Positions 48,851 through 59,649 of a stretch of 64,000 nucleotides of DNA are shown here, piece after piece (positions within the stretch are counted from its first letter, which is position 1; every line of letters begins with the position of its first letter). The notes beneath the pieces were generated by a model. The model searched no databases and was not told where the DNA came from. It saw only the letters and a program-made list of their open reading frames with translations. The stretch is from contig JAJEKV010000205.1 in the NCBI GenBank assembly GCA_021234155.1, forward strand, positions 169,501-233,500, written 5' to 3'. A program made the translations under genes and the position numbers. The DNA comes from Isoetes taiwanensis. Its lineage: Eukaryota > Streptophyta > Lycopodiopsida > Isoetales > Isoetaceae.

Positions 48851-49289
48851 TTGTGATGCAGGTGATATCTATTTGTGAAACTTGTTGACTTCTAGGAGTA
48901 GCTAATAGTTCTATTAGTGACGATTCTTAGCATGGTAGAACCGCCTGACATATACCCGATTTTTATTGTTTATTCCCGATCTAGTGGTAGAAAAATCATG
49001 CTAACTACTTTAGTCTACTTTAGTTCTAAAGGGCATAAGCACGCTTACACACTACCAGTTTTAGAACCTAACAAAGTATCTGGCACTTATGGAATAGGTA
49101 AAGTTTCCTTGTTCTTTTTTATTAGAAACTAATCCAAAAGTTCAAATAAAAGTTAAGAGCATGTCAATGTTCAAATAAAGACAATACTATTGGAGGCCAA
49201 AACGAATGCATCCAAGATAGCACTTCTTAGTTATTGAGACATTATAGAAGTATCCAATATCCAGTATCCAGTGCTGAGTACTTTTTTAG

Positions 49290-52200
49290 GTAGTGTTATG
49301 ATGGTTCCTGATTTGCCAGGATACCAGCGCTACTCCGTCTTCAATGAGTGCAGCGGGAAACGAGGACACGGAGGAATTGCGTGTTACTACCAGACAGCCT
49401 TGGCCCAATCAGTCTCCCTGTGCAAGGCGGACAGGCACAACAGATACATGTGGGTATGAGTGCAGAACAGCGATGGCAGCCCTCTCTTTGTGGCGGCTTG
49501 CTACTTCCCACATGCTGAGAGCAACTTTTACCACACGCACTTGGATGTGGACAGGCAGGAGCCCTATGTCGATCTATATGATGACATACGCAGTCATGCA
49601 ACAATTGGGCAAGTTCATGTTGCTTGAGATTTCAATCGCAGCGCCTGACCCAAAATTAGCACCTCTAGGCGAGGATGTGTTGCAAATGGACCCTTGAGAG
49701 ATGGTTTGGCCAAGGCGCCGGATGACGACCAGTGACACGGTATGGCGGCATTTCTTTATTCTTGCGGGCGATATCTTTGACCGGTCATTTGCAATGGGCT
49801 GGCACGGTGGCCGCCCTCCGGCCGCTTCACTTGTAGGCGGGGAGAACCTGTGGGGGCGACACCGGTGTGGTGGATTACGTGCTAGCAGACGAGCAATGCC
49901 TACACTTGATCACTCGCCCGATTGTCGAGGCGGTGGTAGGGGACGAGGAAGTAGACCACCATCAGCCCCTGTTCTTGCAGATAGATTGGCGGGCCAACCG
50001 AGAGCACCCATTGCCCCAACACCCCCATATACCACGGTTAAGGCCGGACTATGATCATGGGGTGGTCTATGCGAGGATGCTTGAGCATGAGCTGCGGGAG
50101 TGCCGCAGCTCCCCACACTTCAATAGCGACGCCCGGTGAACCGGCTCTTCCGAGGGTAGGGGACGGATGCTTTGGGAGAGGCCGCCTCGACGATCCCAGG
50201 GGCCGCAACCACCTTCCCCGCAATCACCGGGTTCGATGACGAATGTCGGAGCTGAAACGATGGCTCGCCAAATACCGGACCCCACCATTCGCCCAAGGAC
50301 GCCCCGTCAATACCGCCCTTCCTCAAGACCAAGAAAGCCAGGTACCTTGGCGAAGCACCAAAGAATGATGTTTGGTCTACTAGACCGCCACCCTAGGACC
50401 TTACGGAGAAAGGTCTTGAGTAAGCCTGCATGACCCACGGGAAATATTACCCTCGAACAATGGGTGAGATACTTGCAGCAACCGGTATGACCCAATGGGA
50501 GCCGCACCAAGATTCCTCCATGACAAAAGGCGAAAGTAATCGGGTCATTACCGGCGGGGATGTCATAATGGGCCGCAACGCGCCGCAGCTAACGGGGGAA
50601 GGCGGCAGATTTGGATGGTATCGTGGCGAGAGCTTCTCAAGTGGGCGGGCCCCCAATGGTGCCGGTTCTCACAAAGACTCTTCAACGGGGCATTGCAAGA
50701 AGGCTTCCCCCCGCCTTTGGACTACCCGGTAGAGTTGTGCCCATATCAAAGCGAGGGGACCCCCCCCCATTGACCAACTATCATTACCATTATGGTGGGT
50801 TCTGTCTTTGCCAAGTTGCTTTGGGATTCTTGAGCGTGGCCCGACACTTTGAGCGGAGAGGATGGAGAAGTGCGGGCTCTCACGCAGCAGTGAGCTTCCG
50901 CCCGGCATTCTACTATTGACCATATCTTCACTCTGCGAACACTCATAGAGGATAGCGGAATCAACGCCGAGAATCATGCTTTGTTGCTTTGTGGATTTCA
51001 CAAAGGCTTTTAACACAGTGCCTCGGGATAAGTTGTGGGACAGATTGAGACAGCTAGGGACCCCCGTCGACTTGCAGAATGCTATATACAGACTATACGA
51101 GGCTTGTTCCGGTCGTCTCACACTGTCGGGGGAGCCCGTTGTTAGTAGCATTGGGTGCGCCGGGGGCTGCCCTCTATCCCGGACGCTCTTGGCTTGTACA
51201 TTGACCAGCTAGAAGAATGGCTAGCCGAAGCACGGGGAAAGGCGCCATTGATGCACCACATAATCCGGCAACTCATATATGCCGATGATGTTGACCGCTC
51301 GCATATACCCCGGAGGACATGCAACGCCACCTGGATGCTTTGGACACTTTCTGCCAATTCACTGACATGAGAGTTAACTTGGCCAAGACAAGGGTGATGC
51401 TGGTCCCATCATCCCGGCACCCACGCCTTCCCTCATTCACTTACCAGGGGCTAGTGGAGGTGGCTCGGTCTTATAAGTATTTGGGCATTGAGTTTTCTAC
51501 TACCACACTTTGGGATGCATCCATCAGGTTGGGTCTTTGCAGCCGGAAAGCCCCAGATGCAATGCAAAACAATGATCACAAGGCGTAGTCAGATGCATGG
51601 GGTCACCAGCACACTTGTTTGAGGCCTTGGTTGAACCGGTCCTCCTCTATGGGGCGGAAGTGGGGGGCCGGTGATATCCCTCACCACTTGGAACGATCTA
51701 GAGCAGTCTGAAGGCCTTCTTGGCCCGAACCGGAGTGAAGTCCACGGTCCCATATTAGATCTTGCTCCAGGAGACAGGCTTCCTTCCATTCTGAGGGCTA
51801 CTGGAACGTCACATTATTTACTTCCGGAAGGTGGTGGCTATGGATGAAGCCCGGATGCCCAACCTTGCTTTGGCAAGTGGCGATAGGCCATGGCGACTCA
51901 AAGCCTCTTTGGAAAGACAAGCAAGCCTAGTGGTTCTCGCTATGGAATGTGCAGCACACGAGATGTGGGACCAAAGTGCATACACCGGAAGGAACGCTGC
52001 CTTGAAGCAAGACTTGGATGCTTGCTTCATGGCCAAGCTTTGGGATGCGAGAGGCCCCTGTCACATGTCAAGGTGGCAAATTATCGACAAAGAGTTAATC
52101 CCATGCTCACGAGGGGCCCACACACCACTACCCGCGCATCCATCTACCCATGAAAAGCGCGAGGTGATTGCTTCTATTCGCGACAGTGCACACCACCTCC

Positions 52201-52675
52201 GCATTGATTGAGACGGGGAGATGGATTCGGGAGCCGCGTGAGGACAGAGTCTGTCAGTCTTTGTCAGCGAGCCATTGAGGATGAAAGTCCGCCCTCCGGG
52301 CTGTCCGGGCGATAGATATCATATCCGGGCTCGGTATGCTTTCGGTTAGTTGTGCCCCATCGGGGCCTTGCATGAGCTCGAGCCACGGCCTCTATAGGCT
52401 TGTTGGGATCATTACCTCAGGGAGGTAATGGATCTGCGGATTGATTATGCCCCCCTGTCCGACATTAACCTCAGTTGTACTTGTGATTATGTATATAATT
52501 GTGCAGTATGTCAGCATCCTTATTGCTACTAAGGTTTTTCCCCCGAAAACCCTTCGGGGCGGGGGTTTTTTAATCCTGGTAGTAATACGCCTGCTGCTCT
52601 CTCTTTGTACTTGGGTCCCATAGGCCAGTTGGTCTCCGTGGACGATAAAATCATATTCTATTCTATTCTATTCTT
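49290..52675 (+). mobile_element. LINE: endonuclease, RT, C-terminal region, microsatellite tail
   Basis: The longest LINE in the window (3.4 kb). It starts within the endonuclease (LPGYQRYSVFNE, GKRGHGGIACYY, SPLFVAACYFPHAESNF, EPYVDLYDDI, then GVVDYVLADE). The RT core is at 50,976-51,590: CFVDFTKAFNTVPRDKLWDR, a CPLS box, LIYADDV and FTDMRVNLAKTRVM, followed by RSYKYLGIEFSTT. The C-terminal part (51,590-52,210) includes YFRKVVAMDEARMP. Stops and shifts break the frame many times (for example a stop in the GDFN box), so it is dead. The 3' UTR has a GC hairpin (CCCCCGAAAACCCTTCGGGG, 52,539-52,560), TTTTTTAATCCTGG, TTGGGTCCCATAGGCC, GGACGATAAAA and (TATTC)n. YADD and endonuclease place it among APE-type non-LTR elements; I cannot fix the clade. 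Confidence 0.88.
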
Positions 52676-52734
52676 ATTAATATTTTTTGCGATAGTTGTA
52701 GCATGCTTATGCCTTAAGTATTATAGCGGTTTAA

Positions 52735-52990
52735 CATAGTGATGCTAATGCAAAAAGTCATGCCCGCTCATAATGAGGCCATTAACATCTAAAATTCCTA
52801 AGGTGGAATTAAATTATGGCCTTTAAAGTGTGCATATACTGCAAAAAAATTGCCTAATAGATAGATACGTCATGCCACATTGGCAGCGTCCATGAGGACA
52901 AATGTACTAATGAAGGTGAGAGGAGTTGATAGAGATCTCACACAAGGTTCTTTAAAGTAAAATACGATGTAAAACTGTAATGAGTGCCCC
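52735..52990 (+). repeat. Further copy of the 236-bp repeat, beyond the LINE
   Basis: GCCATTAACATCTAAAATTC, AAGGTGGAATTAAATTATGG, CCTTTAAAGTGTGCATATAC, AGAGGAGTTGATAGAGATCT and AAAACTGTAATG follow the same block order as the repeat at 48,091-48,850. The LINE appears to have landed inside this repeat tract. Confidence 0.7.
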
Positions 52991-53553
52991 CCCCCATCCA
53001 AAAGTTCGCCACGCTCCCTGGCTTTTGAGAATGGCTAGAGATTCTCAGCCATGACCTCAAATGAGGTAGAACTTCTTACCACTTTGGCTAGTGACTAATG
53101 ACGGGATAATTAGGCTTGTAATATGATAGTCTAGTCTTGAAAATTAAGTAATGAATAGAAGGTCTAGAGCTATGACATGCCAATATGCCTCTGCGATAAT
53201 ATAAGATAGAGACAACAAATATTAACTTAATATTGGCAGCAACAGAAGCAGGTTAACGGTCCTTGCTAATTCTAGATACCTAACTGATTCAAATGGTCAG
53301 TTCCACCCAAGGCATGGGGAGGTAAAAGTTCTCTAGTAACATGTCCTTGAGTAAAAGAAGAAAAATGTAAAAAAAATAGAGGGGGGAGGGAGGGGGGAGG
53401 GGTTCACATTATGGCATTACAAAACGTAGTTGATGGGAACATCTACTAGGCAATTTATTCTAGTTTATTATTTTGCAACTCTAGATAAGAGTGCATACAT
53501 GAAGCAAGAATTAGGTCTAAAGGACCAATGCTTCCACCGAGAGCAAGACATAT
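52991..53553. other. No gene seen
   Basis: C-rich and G-rich homopolymer-like runs (52,987-52,995; 53,380-53,400) in AT-rich sequence; the 3' flank of the Pro/Ser-rich gene. Confidence 0.55.
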
Positions 53554-55554
53554 CTAAGTATGCCCCATTGATGATGGTGAGAATGATGGAGATGATACGG
53601 GTGATGATGATGAGGGTGTAGGTGCTGTTGTTCCTAATGGGGATGAGGGAGGTGATAAAGGTGATGACGAGAATGTAGGTGCTAAGACGGGCGGTGATGA
53701 TGGGATAGTTGAAGGAGATGAATAAGATGGTGAAGTTGAAGGAGAAGGCGTAGGAGAAGTTGGTCCCGATGAAGGACTGCTTAATGGAGATGAGAAGGAT
53801 GATGAAGATGAGGGCATAGGTGAGATGGTTGTTGATGGATTTGATGAAGGTGGTGAAGATGTAGGTGTTGAAGATGGTGGTGAAGACGAGAATGATGGTG
53901 AAGGAGAAGATGATGGCATCTTTGAAGAAGATGGCGAGGAAAAAGGTGAGGATGACTGTGATGGTGATGTTGAACTACTTGGAGAAGATGAGGGTGTAGG
54001 TGCAAAGATTGATGATGGAGGAGTTGGAGAAGGTGAGGGTGTAGGCGAGGAAACAACTGGGCTAGTTGGAGAAGCTGAGGGTGTAGGCGAGATGTTCATA
54101 GATGAAGGAGTTGGAGATGATTTTGATGAAGGTGGTGAAGATGCAGGTGTCGAGGATGGTGGTGGTAGAGATGAGAATAATGGCGAAGGTACATGCCCTG
54201 AATTAGAAGGTGGGGATGACTTTGATGGTGAGGATGATGGACTAGTTGAAGAAGACGAGGGTGTAGGCGAGATTGTTGGAGATGATGAAGGTGATGAAGA
54301 TGTAGGCATTGAGGATGGTGGTGGTACTGTAGAAGATGGTGAGGAAGAAGGTGGAGATGACTTAGATGGTGAGGATGATGGACTAGCTAAAGGTGTAGGT
54401 GATGTCGACTTTGAAGAAGGTGGCGAGGAAGGAGTTGGAGATGATAAAGGTGGCACCGACGATGAGGTAGGTGGTATTGAAGGTGACGAAGATGTAGAGC
54501 TAGACGGTGAGGATGTTGGGGACATTGTGGAAGTAGGTGGCATTACAGGAGTTGATAATGGTGGTTGCGAAAATGAAGGCGGTGAAGCTAAAAATGGTGA
54601 GGGAGAAGACACTAATGGTGACGATGGAGACAATGAGGAAGTGGGTGGAGAAGATGCGGTTAATGATGGTGGTGGTGCTTGTGGAGACATTGAAGGAGGA
54701 GGAGGAGAGAATGGAGGTTGTGTAATAGTGGGGGGCAGTGAAGGAGAGCTTGGTGATTTTTGAGGGGGTGAAAATGCAGATGGTGGAGAGGTGGGTGGTT
54801 GCACAAATACAGGTGGTGAGGCTAACGATGGTGGTGGACTGGACATTTGAGGTGGAGAGGTGGGTGGTTGCACAAATACAGGGGGTGAAGCTAAAGATGG
54901 TGGTGGAGTGGACATTTGAGGTGGAGAGGTGGGTGGTGAAGCTACTACAGATGGTGGTGGAGTGGACATTTGAGGCGGGGGTGGCAATATCGTGAAGGTG
55001 GGTGGCGAAGCTAGAGGAGATGATGATGGGGGGAAAGCAGGAGGTGTTGACGAAGTTGGAGGAGGCTTCTTATGATCACGATCTCGTCGATGTTCATCGC
55101 CCTTTCCTTGTCCTGGATTGTCATCGCGTCTTCCCTTACCCTCGCCTTTCCCCTTCTCTTTTCCATCCTTGTCATGCTTCTTGCTCTCGACAAGGCTAGG
55201 GATTGGGCCTAGGCTAATTGGGGACAACAATGAAGTGGGGGATAGAGCTGGAGTTGATGATGGTGTTGGGAAAATTGGAGGAGAAGAAATTGGAGGTATT
55301 GATGGTGTTAAGGTTGGAGGGGATGAAAATAGTGGAGAAGGTGGAACTGAAGGTGGAGAAGATGGCGAAAATAGAGGTGGACTTCCATGGTCGTGCCCTT
55401 TATGTTTTCCATGATTTCCATGGTGGGCTTTCCCAGACGGATTGGCAGAAGTCGCTGCACTGATGCGAGAAGCCGAAGCTCCATAGCCGCTGCATAACAT
55501 GGCCGCCATAGCCACTGCAAACCCAAATCGCCAGCTCCATGTTCCGGTCGCCAT
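53554..55554 (-). CDS. Pro/Ser-rich extensin/AGP-like secreted protein
   Basis: Intronless frame of 666 residues from ATG at 55554. Residues 1-30 form a secretion signal (FGFAVAMAAMLCSGYGASAS). Next come a His/Gly-rich patch (GKAHHGNHGKHKGHDHG) and a first SPP-rich block with PSSPPSVPPSP. A highly charged linker follows (KKHDKDGKEKGKGEGKGRRD, then HRRDRDHKKPPP). About 490 residues of SP, SPP, SPPP, TSPP and PTPSSS repeats run to the end (SPSSMGHT). These are arabinogalactan and extensin glycomodules, so a hydroxyproline-rich wall or matrix glycoprotein is likely. There is no C-terminal hydrophobic tail for a GPI anchor and no Tyr-based cross-linking motif. The absence of any stop in such a repetitive frame argues for recent selection. 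A TATA-like box lies just upstream. Confidence 0.85.
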   Translation of the reverse strand: MATGTWSWRFGFAVAMAAMLCSGYGASASRISAATSANPSGKAHHGNHGKHKGHDHGSPPLFSPSSPPSVPPSPLFSSPPTLTPSIPPISSPPIFPTPSSTPALSPTSLLSPISLGPIPSLVESKKHDKDGKEKGKGEGKGRRDDNPGQGKGDEHRRDRDHKKPPPTSSTPPAFPPSSSPLASPPTFTILPPPPQMSTPPPSVVASPPTSPPQMSTPPPSLASPPVFVQPPTSPPQMSSPPPSLASPPVFVQPPTSPPSAFSPPQKSPSSPSLPPTITQPPFSPPPPSMSPQAPPPSLTASSPPTSSLSPSSPLVSSPSPFLASPPSFSQPPLSTPVMPPTSTMSPTSSPSSSTSSSPSIPPTSSSVPPLSSPTPSSPPSSKSTSPTPLASPSSSPSKSSPPSSSPSSTVPPPSSMPTSSSPSSSPTISPTPSSSSTSPSSSPSKSSPPSNSGHVPSPLFSSLPPPSSTPASSPPSSKSSPTPSSMNISPTPSASPTSPVVSSPTPSPSPTPPSSIFAPTPSSSPSSSTSPSQSSSPFSSPSSSKMPSSSPSPSFSSSPPSSTPTSSPPSSNPSTTISPMPSSSSSFSSPLSSPSSGPTSPTPSPSTSPSYSSPSTIPSSPPVLAPTFSSSPLSPPSSPLGTTAPTPSSSSPVSSPSFSPSSMGHT

Positions 55555-55590
55555 CGAGTCAGTGAGTTTCTTCTTTTCCTCTCCTCCCAG

Positions 55591-55604
55591 TTTTTATATA
55601 TATT
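55591..55604 (-). promoter_or_regulatory. TATA-like box of the Pro/Ser-rich gene
   Basis: On the minus strand AAATATATATAAAA sits 37-50 bases before the ATG at 55554, which would give a very short 5' UTR. Position and strand fit; not tested. Confidence 0.45.
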
Positions 55605-55857
55605 TGTATTGTTTCCACATGACGCTCGTGGCTTTGGCAATCCCATTTTTTGGGATGAATCATTCACAGGTTCATCCAAACCGTACCTAGATTTGTCCTA
55701 GCAAATTTGTGTTTTTTCCCTTTTTGTCCTTTCTGTGCATCTGGGAAACCCCGTTTTCTGTTTTACCGTGCAGTAGGTAAATGATGTGAATTGCTTGCTC
55801 AGGCTGTAGAGGAAAGTGAGACGCAAGTTACGGAATTTATCTGAAGATCTTACCACT

Positions 55858-58848
55858 GTATGCTATCTGTTGCAGCTGCCATTCGCCGATCAAAATCCCT
55901 TCGTAGCCTCGTTAACTTTTTTCTGTTTTCCCAAGCAGAAACGAGAGATTATTGCGCAACACCCTCTTCCGATAATAAGCTTCGTAACCCAGTTTAAAGA
56001 ATAGTTTTATCAGGTCAAGGAGCACATTAGGGGTAAAGAATATTGTGAAACAGTTAGAATCTCCAAATGGAACAGAGGAAATTTGGAAATTTTTGGATGA
56101 TGCAGCAGAGGTGCTTTCATGCCCTGCTGGAACCTATTGGTTGTCATTATTAGATGCCCTGCAAAGAGTAGAGTGTCGAGAGCTTCTAGTTGAGGTGTGT
56201 TCTCCATAGCTGATGCCTGCGGTGTTATTGAAACTATAATCTTTTTTGCTGTATTCCACATCCTTACATATCCTTACATGGTGCTCGTGTAATATGGTTC
56301 AGGTTTTTTACTGGAAAAGAAAACTTGTATATAGGTCAAATGATCACAGGGAATATGCAAAACTGATCATATTTGCTGGGAGGCTTAGTTATCGTGATTT
56401 TGGACACGAGATACTTAATTATATGTGTGCCAAAGGATTGAAAAGGAAAGCCACCATTTACAATTCATTGATTGATGCACAGTGTAAGAAGGTAAGAACC
56501 AGAATATAGAGAAAGCTTTATCAACTTATAATCAGATAAAACAATCGCAGGATTGTCAGCCGAATTTGGTGACTTATAATATTCTCATATCCTTTTGTAG
56601 CAAATTACCTTTTCTTGATGATATGGAGACATGCTTCTGCATGCAGGTTGGCAGGGTTTGCTCCTGACAGGGTCATACTGAATTCCTTGATTGGGGGTTA
56701 CATTAAATGATTTGACAAGATGGAGGAGATATACCAGCAAATGATTATTAGTGACATTCAAGCTAATATGGTCACATTCAACTACCAGATTGAAGGTTAC
56801 TCACAATCAGGTATGTTGAATGAGATGGAAGCGTTCTCAACAACATGCAGAATGCCGGCTTTCAGATAAATGCAGCAATTGGTGAGGTTATGATTGAAGC
56901 TTATAGTGGGAAACAGTTGTTGGATAAAATGGTATCGAAGTTATGGACAATACCCCAAATGTCAGATATAGATCTCGAGTGCACAATATGATGATTGAAA
57001 CCTATGCCAAGGTTGGTAGATTAGATGGGGTAGTGTATACAATTACAAGAAGATTCTGTGACACAAGGATGTTTGCTAGTGGGAACACTATTGATATGGT
57101 CATTTCTGCCTTCTGCAAGCAGGGTTGCTTTTCTAGATTGGAGCAGATTCTTCAACAGGTCAAGGATAGTGGGTGGACATTCAATCATTCCACGTACATG
57201 ACTTTAATTACCGAATATGGTAAATATACAATGTATCATAAGATGGAGGAAGTTTTTCGTGAAATGAGCAAGCCAACTGAAGAAATATACAGAGTAATGT
57301 GTGACACGTAACATAAAGCAGGAAAAAATCAAGAGTTGCTGAAGTGGGTGCAGCAGATGACTGAAGCAGGATTTGATCCCGGAAATGACTATTTGAACCC
57401 CAAGAAATAGTGCATGGCTTTTTGATGTATCATTCTTTCTTCATTAGCATCCTTATAGTTGATTGGGAGTGTAACAACGTGGAGTAAAGTTTCTGTTTTC
57501 TGACACAAGGACTGCTTGGGATGAGAATCCGTCAATTTAGTAAATGGCATTTGATTGCCTAGATTTCCAGGCATGGCACTTCAATTACTGTTCCTTAACT
57601 GTTTCATGTGCTTTGCATAATGTTTGCCTTAGGCCAATAGCACCTTCCAGGAGTGTAAGATCTTTGCTTGCACTAATGCAAGGAAGCTGGAACAGCGCAA
57701 CGAAGCTGGAACAGAGGCATTCATACATAATATTCCTTCCATGTAAAAGTTACTTATGAGATGGATGCTGCAGATGAAGGAAGTAGGATTTGATCTGGGA
57801 ATTGACAAATCCAACCCTAAGAAAGAGTGGACAGATTTTTGATTTATCATTCTTTCCACAATTCCCAGTCCGTGGGGTGTTCTTTAAAAAGGAGAAAATG
57901 CTTTTATTAGCACTCTTATACTTGGTTGCAAATTAGAGAACATAACAGTGCGGACTAGGGTTTCTGTTTTTTGGACACAACAAGAGTTGCTTGGGACGTG
58001 AATCTGTCAAAAATTTGCACCAGATTTAGTAGATGGCATTCACTTATCTGAGCATGGCACGTCAGTCCTGTTTCTCAACCTGTTTAATGTGCTAATGTTT
58101 CCGTTAGGCCAACACCTGCTAGGAGTGTAAGAGCTTTGCCTGCCCTAAAAAGGAAACTGAAGCATACATAATATTCCTTCCAAAAGATGTGCATTAACTG
58201 CATATGAAACTGTGGAAATGTGAGAGAGATTTGAGCTTAGAATGTAATCTCTTTGTTCGTGTCTCAGAGTTTCTTAGTTGCCTTGAACTAATTAGCTTGG
58301 CCTGTGGATACATGAAGAATCAAAGAAAGCTAGTCATTATTTAGAGCGGGGAGTAACATGAGTGAGTGGTAGCATTGTTTCCTTGTAAATGTCTCATGAT
58401 CTTGATATTTTGCATTTGTACTTGAAGTTTTGATTTCCCTTGTGAACGTTGAGCTTCCATCATTTTGTCACATAGGATGTTAAACCACTCATGGAAAGTT
58501 CTGCTTTCGTTTTTAATTCCTTTGGTATTCTTGAAAGAATTACTTGGTTGCATGTCTAAAGTTGGGGATGTTATTGAAAGGTTATGGGTGTCACGAATCA
58601 TAATTGGTAATTATGCCATTTTCTTTTAAACTTCATGGCATTACATTACATTTGTTTTCTGTGGATCATGTGGTGGCACCGACAACTTCTCATTTGTAGA
58701 CTTCAAATTTTACTGCTTAGACCTCTTTGATGGGACAAAGAGGACTTTGCCATTTAATTTTTAGATTGTATTCAAAGATTAGTTTGCAGTTCTTCATTGA
58801 TCATGTGGCTTCGTATGTTATGTTTGAGTTAGGGTTCACTATTTGAGT
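55858..58848 (+). repeat. Segmental duplication, copy B
   Basis: Paralogue of 23,138-26,310, including the PPR region, the duplicated 3' end and flank as far as GAGTTAGGGTTCACTATTT. It lies 32.7 kb downstream in the same orientation. Confidence 0.9.
55860..57409 (+). pseudogene. P-class PPR pseudogene, copy of 23,140-24,693
   Basis: ATG at 55860 starts MLSVAAAIRRSKSLRSLVNF exactly as in the intact gene. Lesions relative to that gene are: 4 bases missing at about 55,995; an 8-bp insertion GGTAAGAA at about 56,487; small deletions near 56,630 and 56,708 (the latter reading ...TTAAATGA...) and 56,830; and a TAC-to-TAA change at 57,309-57,311. The stretch 56,943-57,308 is still open (SRVHNMMIETYAKVGRLDGV, GCFSRLEQILQQVKDSGW). 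The splice acceptor before FYWKRKLVYRSND is kept (56,295-56,305). Clearly a dead duplicate. Confidence 0.93.
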
Positions 58849-59649
58849 AAGGAAATTTAGGAAAACTCTCAAAAATTACCAGTTCTTCTCCGCACTTCCT
58901 TCCCTCAGTTGTAAGCGAGCATGCGGCGCAAATCCAATTCCCCTTCTTCTTTGATCCAACCTCGGCTAAACTTCCTTGGCTATGTGAGACTGCCTCGGTG
59001 CCTCTACGTTTTCTGTATTGCTATGGTTTTCAGAAAAACAATACTGCCCACAAACCATATTTATATTTCCAACCACTACTGAATACCCTCCACAATACTA
59101 CAAAAGTGATTGTGCAAACTTTATAGAAATCAAAACTACCAGTCATAAAATGCTAGATTTTGCGGCCTTTGGAGAAAACGGTACGAAGGCTTTTACCGTC
59201 CGAACAGCTAACCAGTGGTCGAATTTGAGAAAATTGAGGTACCCGTGCAATATAGAAATACAATTGTATGAACATGCACTGTTGAGCTTTCTTTTCCACT
59301 ATCACAGGAATGTCCTGAATTCGAAGAACTATGTTTCTGGATGTAACCCATTTGATCTTTGTAGCCTTTGTTTGCAGTATCGATTCGGTTATCATGTAAG
59401 GGCGAAATCTAAACTTGAAGCTTTTTTTCAACCAAATAATTGCTTTGGAGAAATCTACGAAGGGTCTTTCTTTTTCTGGCACGAAGGTTCTCTCTCATTC
59501 TGTTTTCTGCCATTTTTCCTCTTGATCTTCGATTTCAGTGACATAGACATGACAAAGAGGGAATCTAGGCGAACTCAACTCAGCCAACCCAAGCCAGAGA
59601 ATGCATCAGATCAGGTACACTGTCAACTTCCTAGCCCTTTGTTTGGCTT
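58849..59649 (+). other. Upstream region of the PLS-PPR with an unassigned frame
   Basis: A stop-free frame runs from about 59,018 to 59,653, its first ATG at 59,150 (MLDFAAFGENGTKAFTVRTA). It includes hydrophobic FFFWHEGSLSFCFLPFFLLI and a polar end (DMTKRESRRTQLSQPKPENA). It overlaps the PPR start codon by four bases. It matches no family I know. It could be 5' leader or a decayed exon; GATCAG|GTACAC at 59,612-59,623 is donor-like. Confidence 0.35.

Noticed and set aside
50669-51151. 160-codon minus-strand frame
   Set aside because: Reverse shadow of the LINE reverse transcriptase region.
53825-54763. 312-codon plus-strand frame rich in Gly/Asp/Glu opposite the Pro/Ser-rich gene
   Set aside because: It is the antisense shadow of SPP/SSP codons (GGTGAAGATG-type); low complexity and no ATG-based gene structure.
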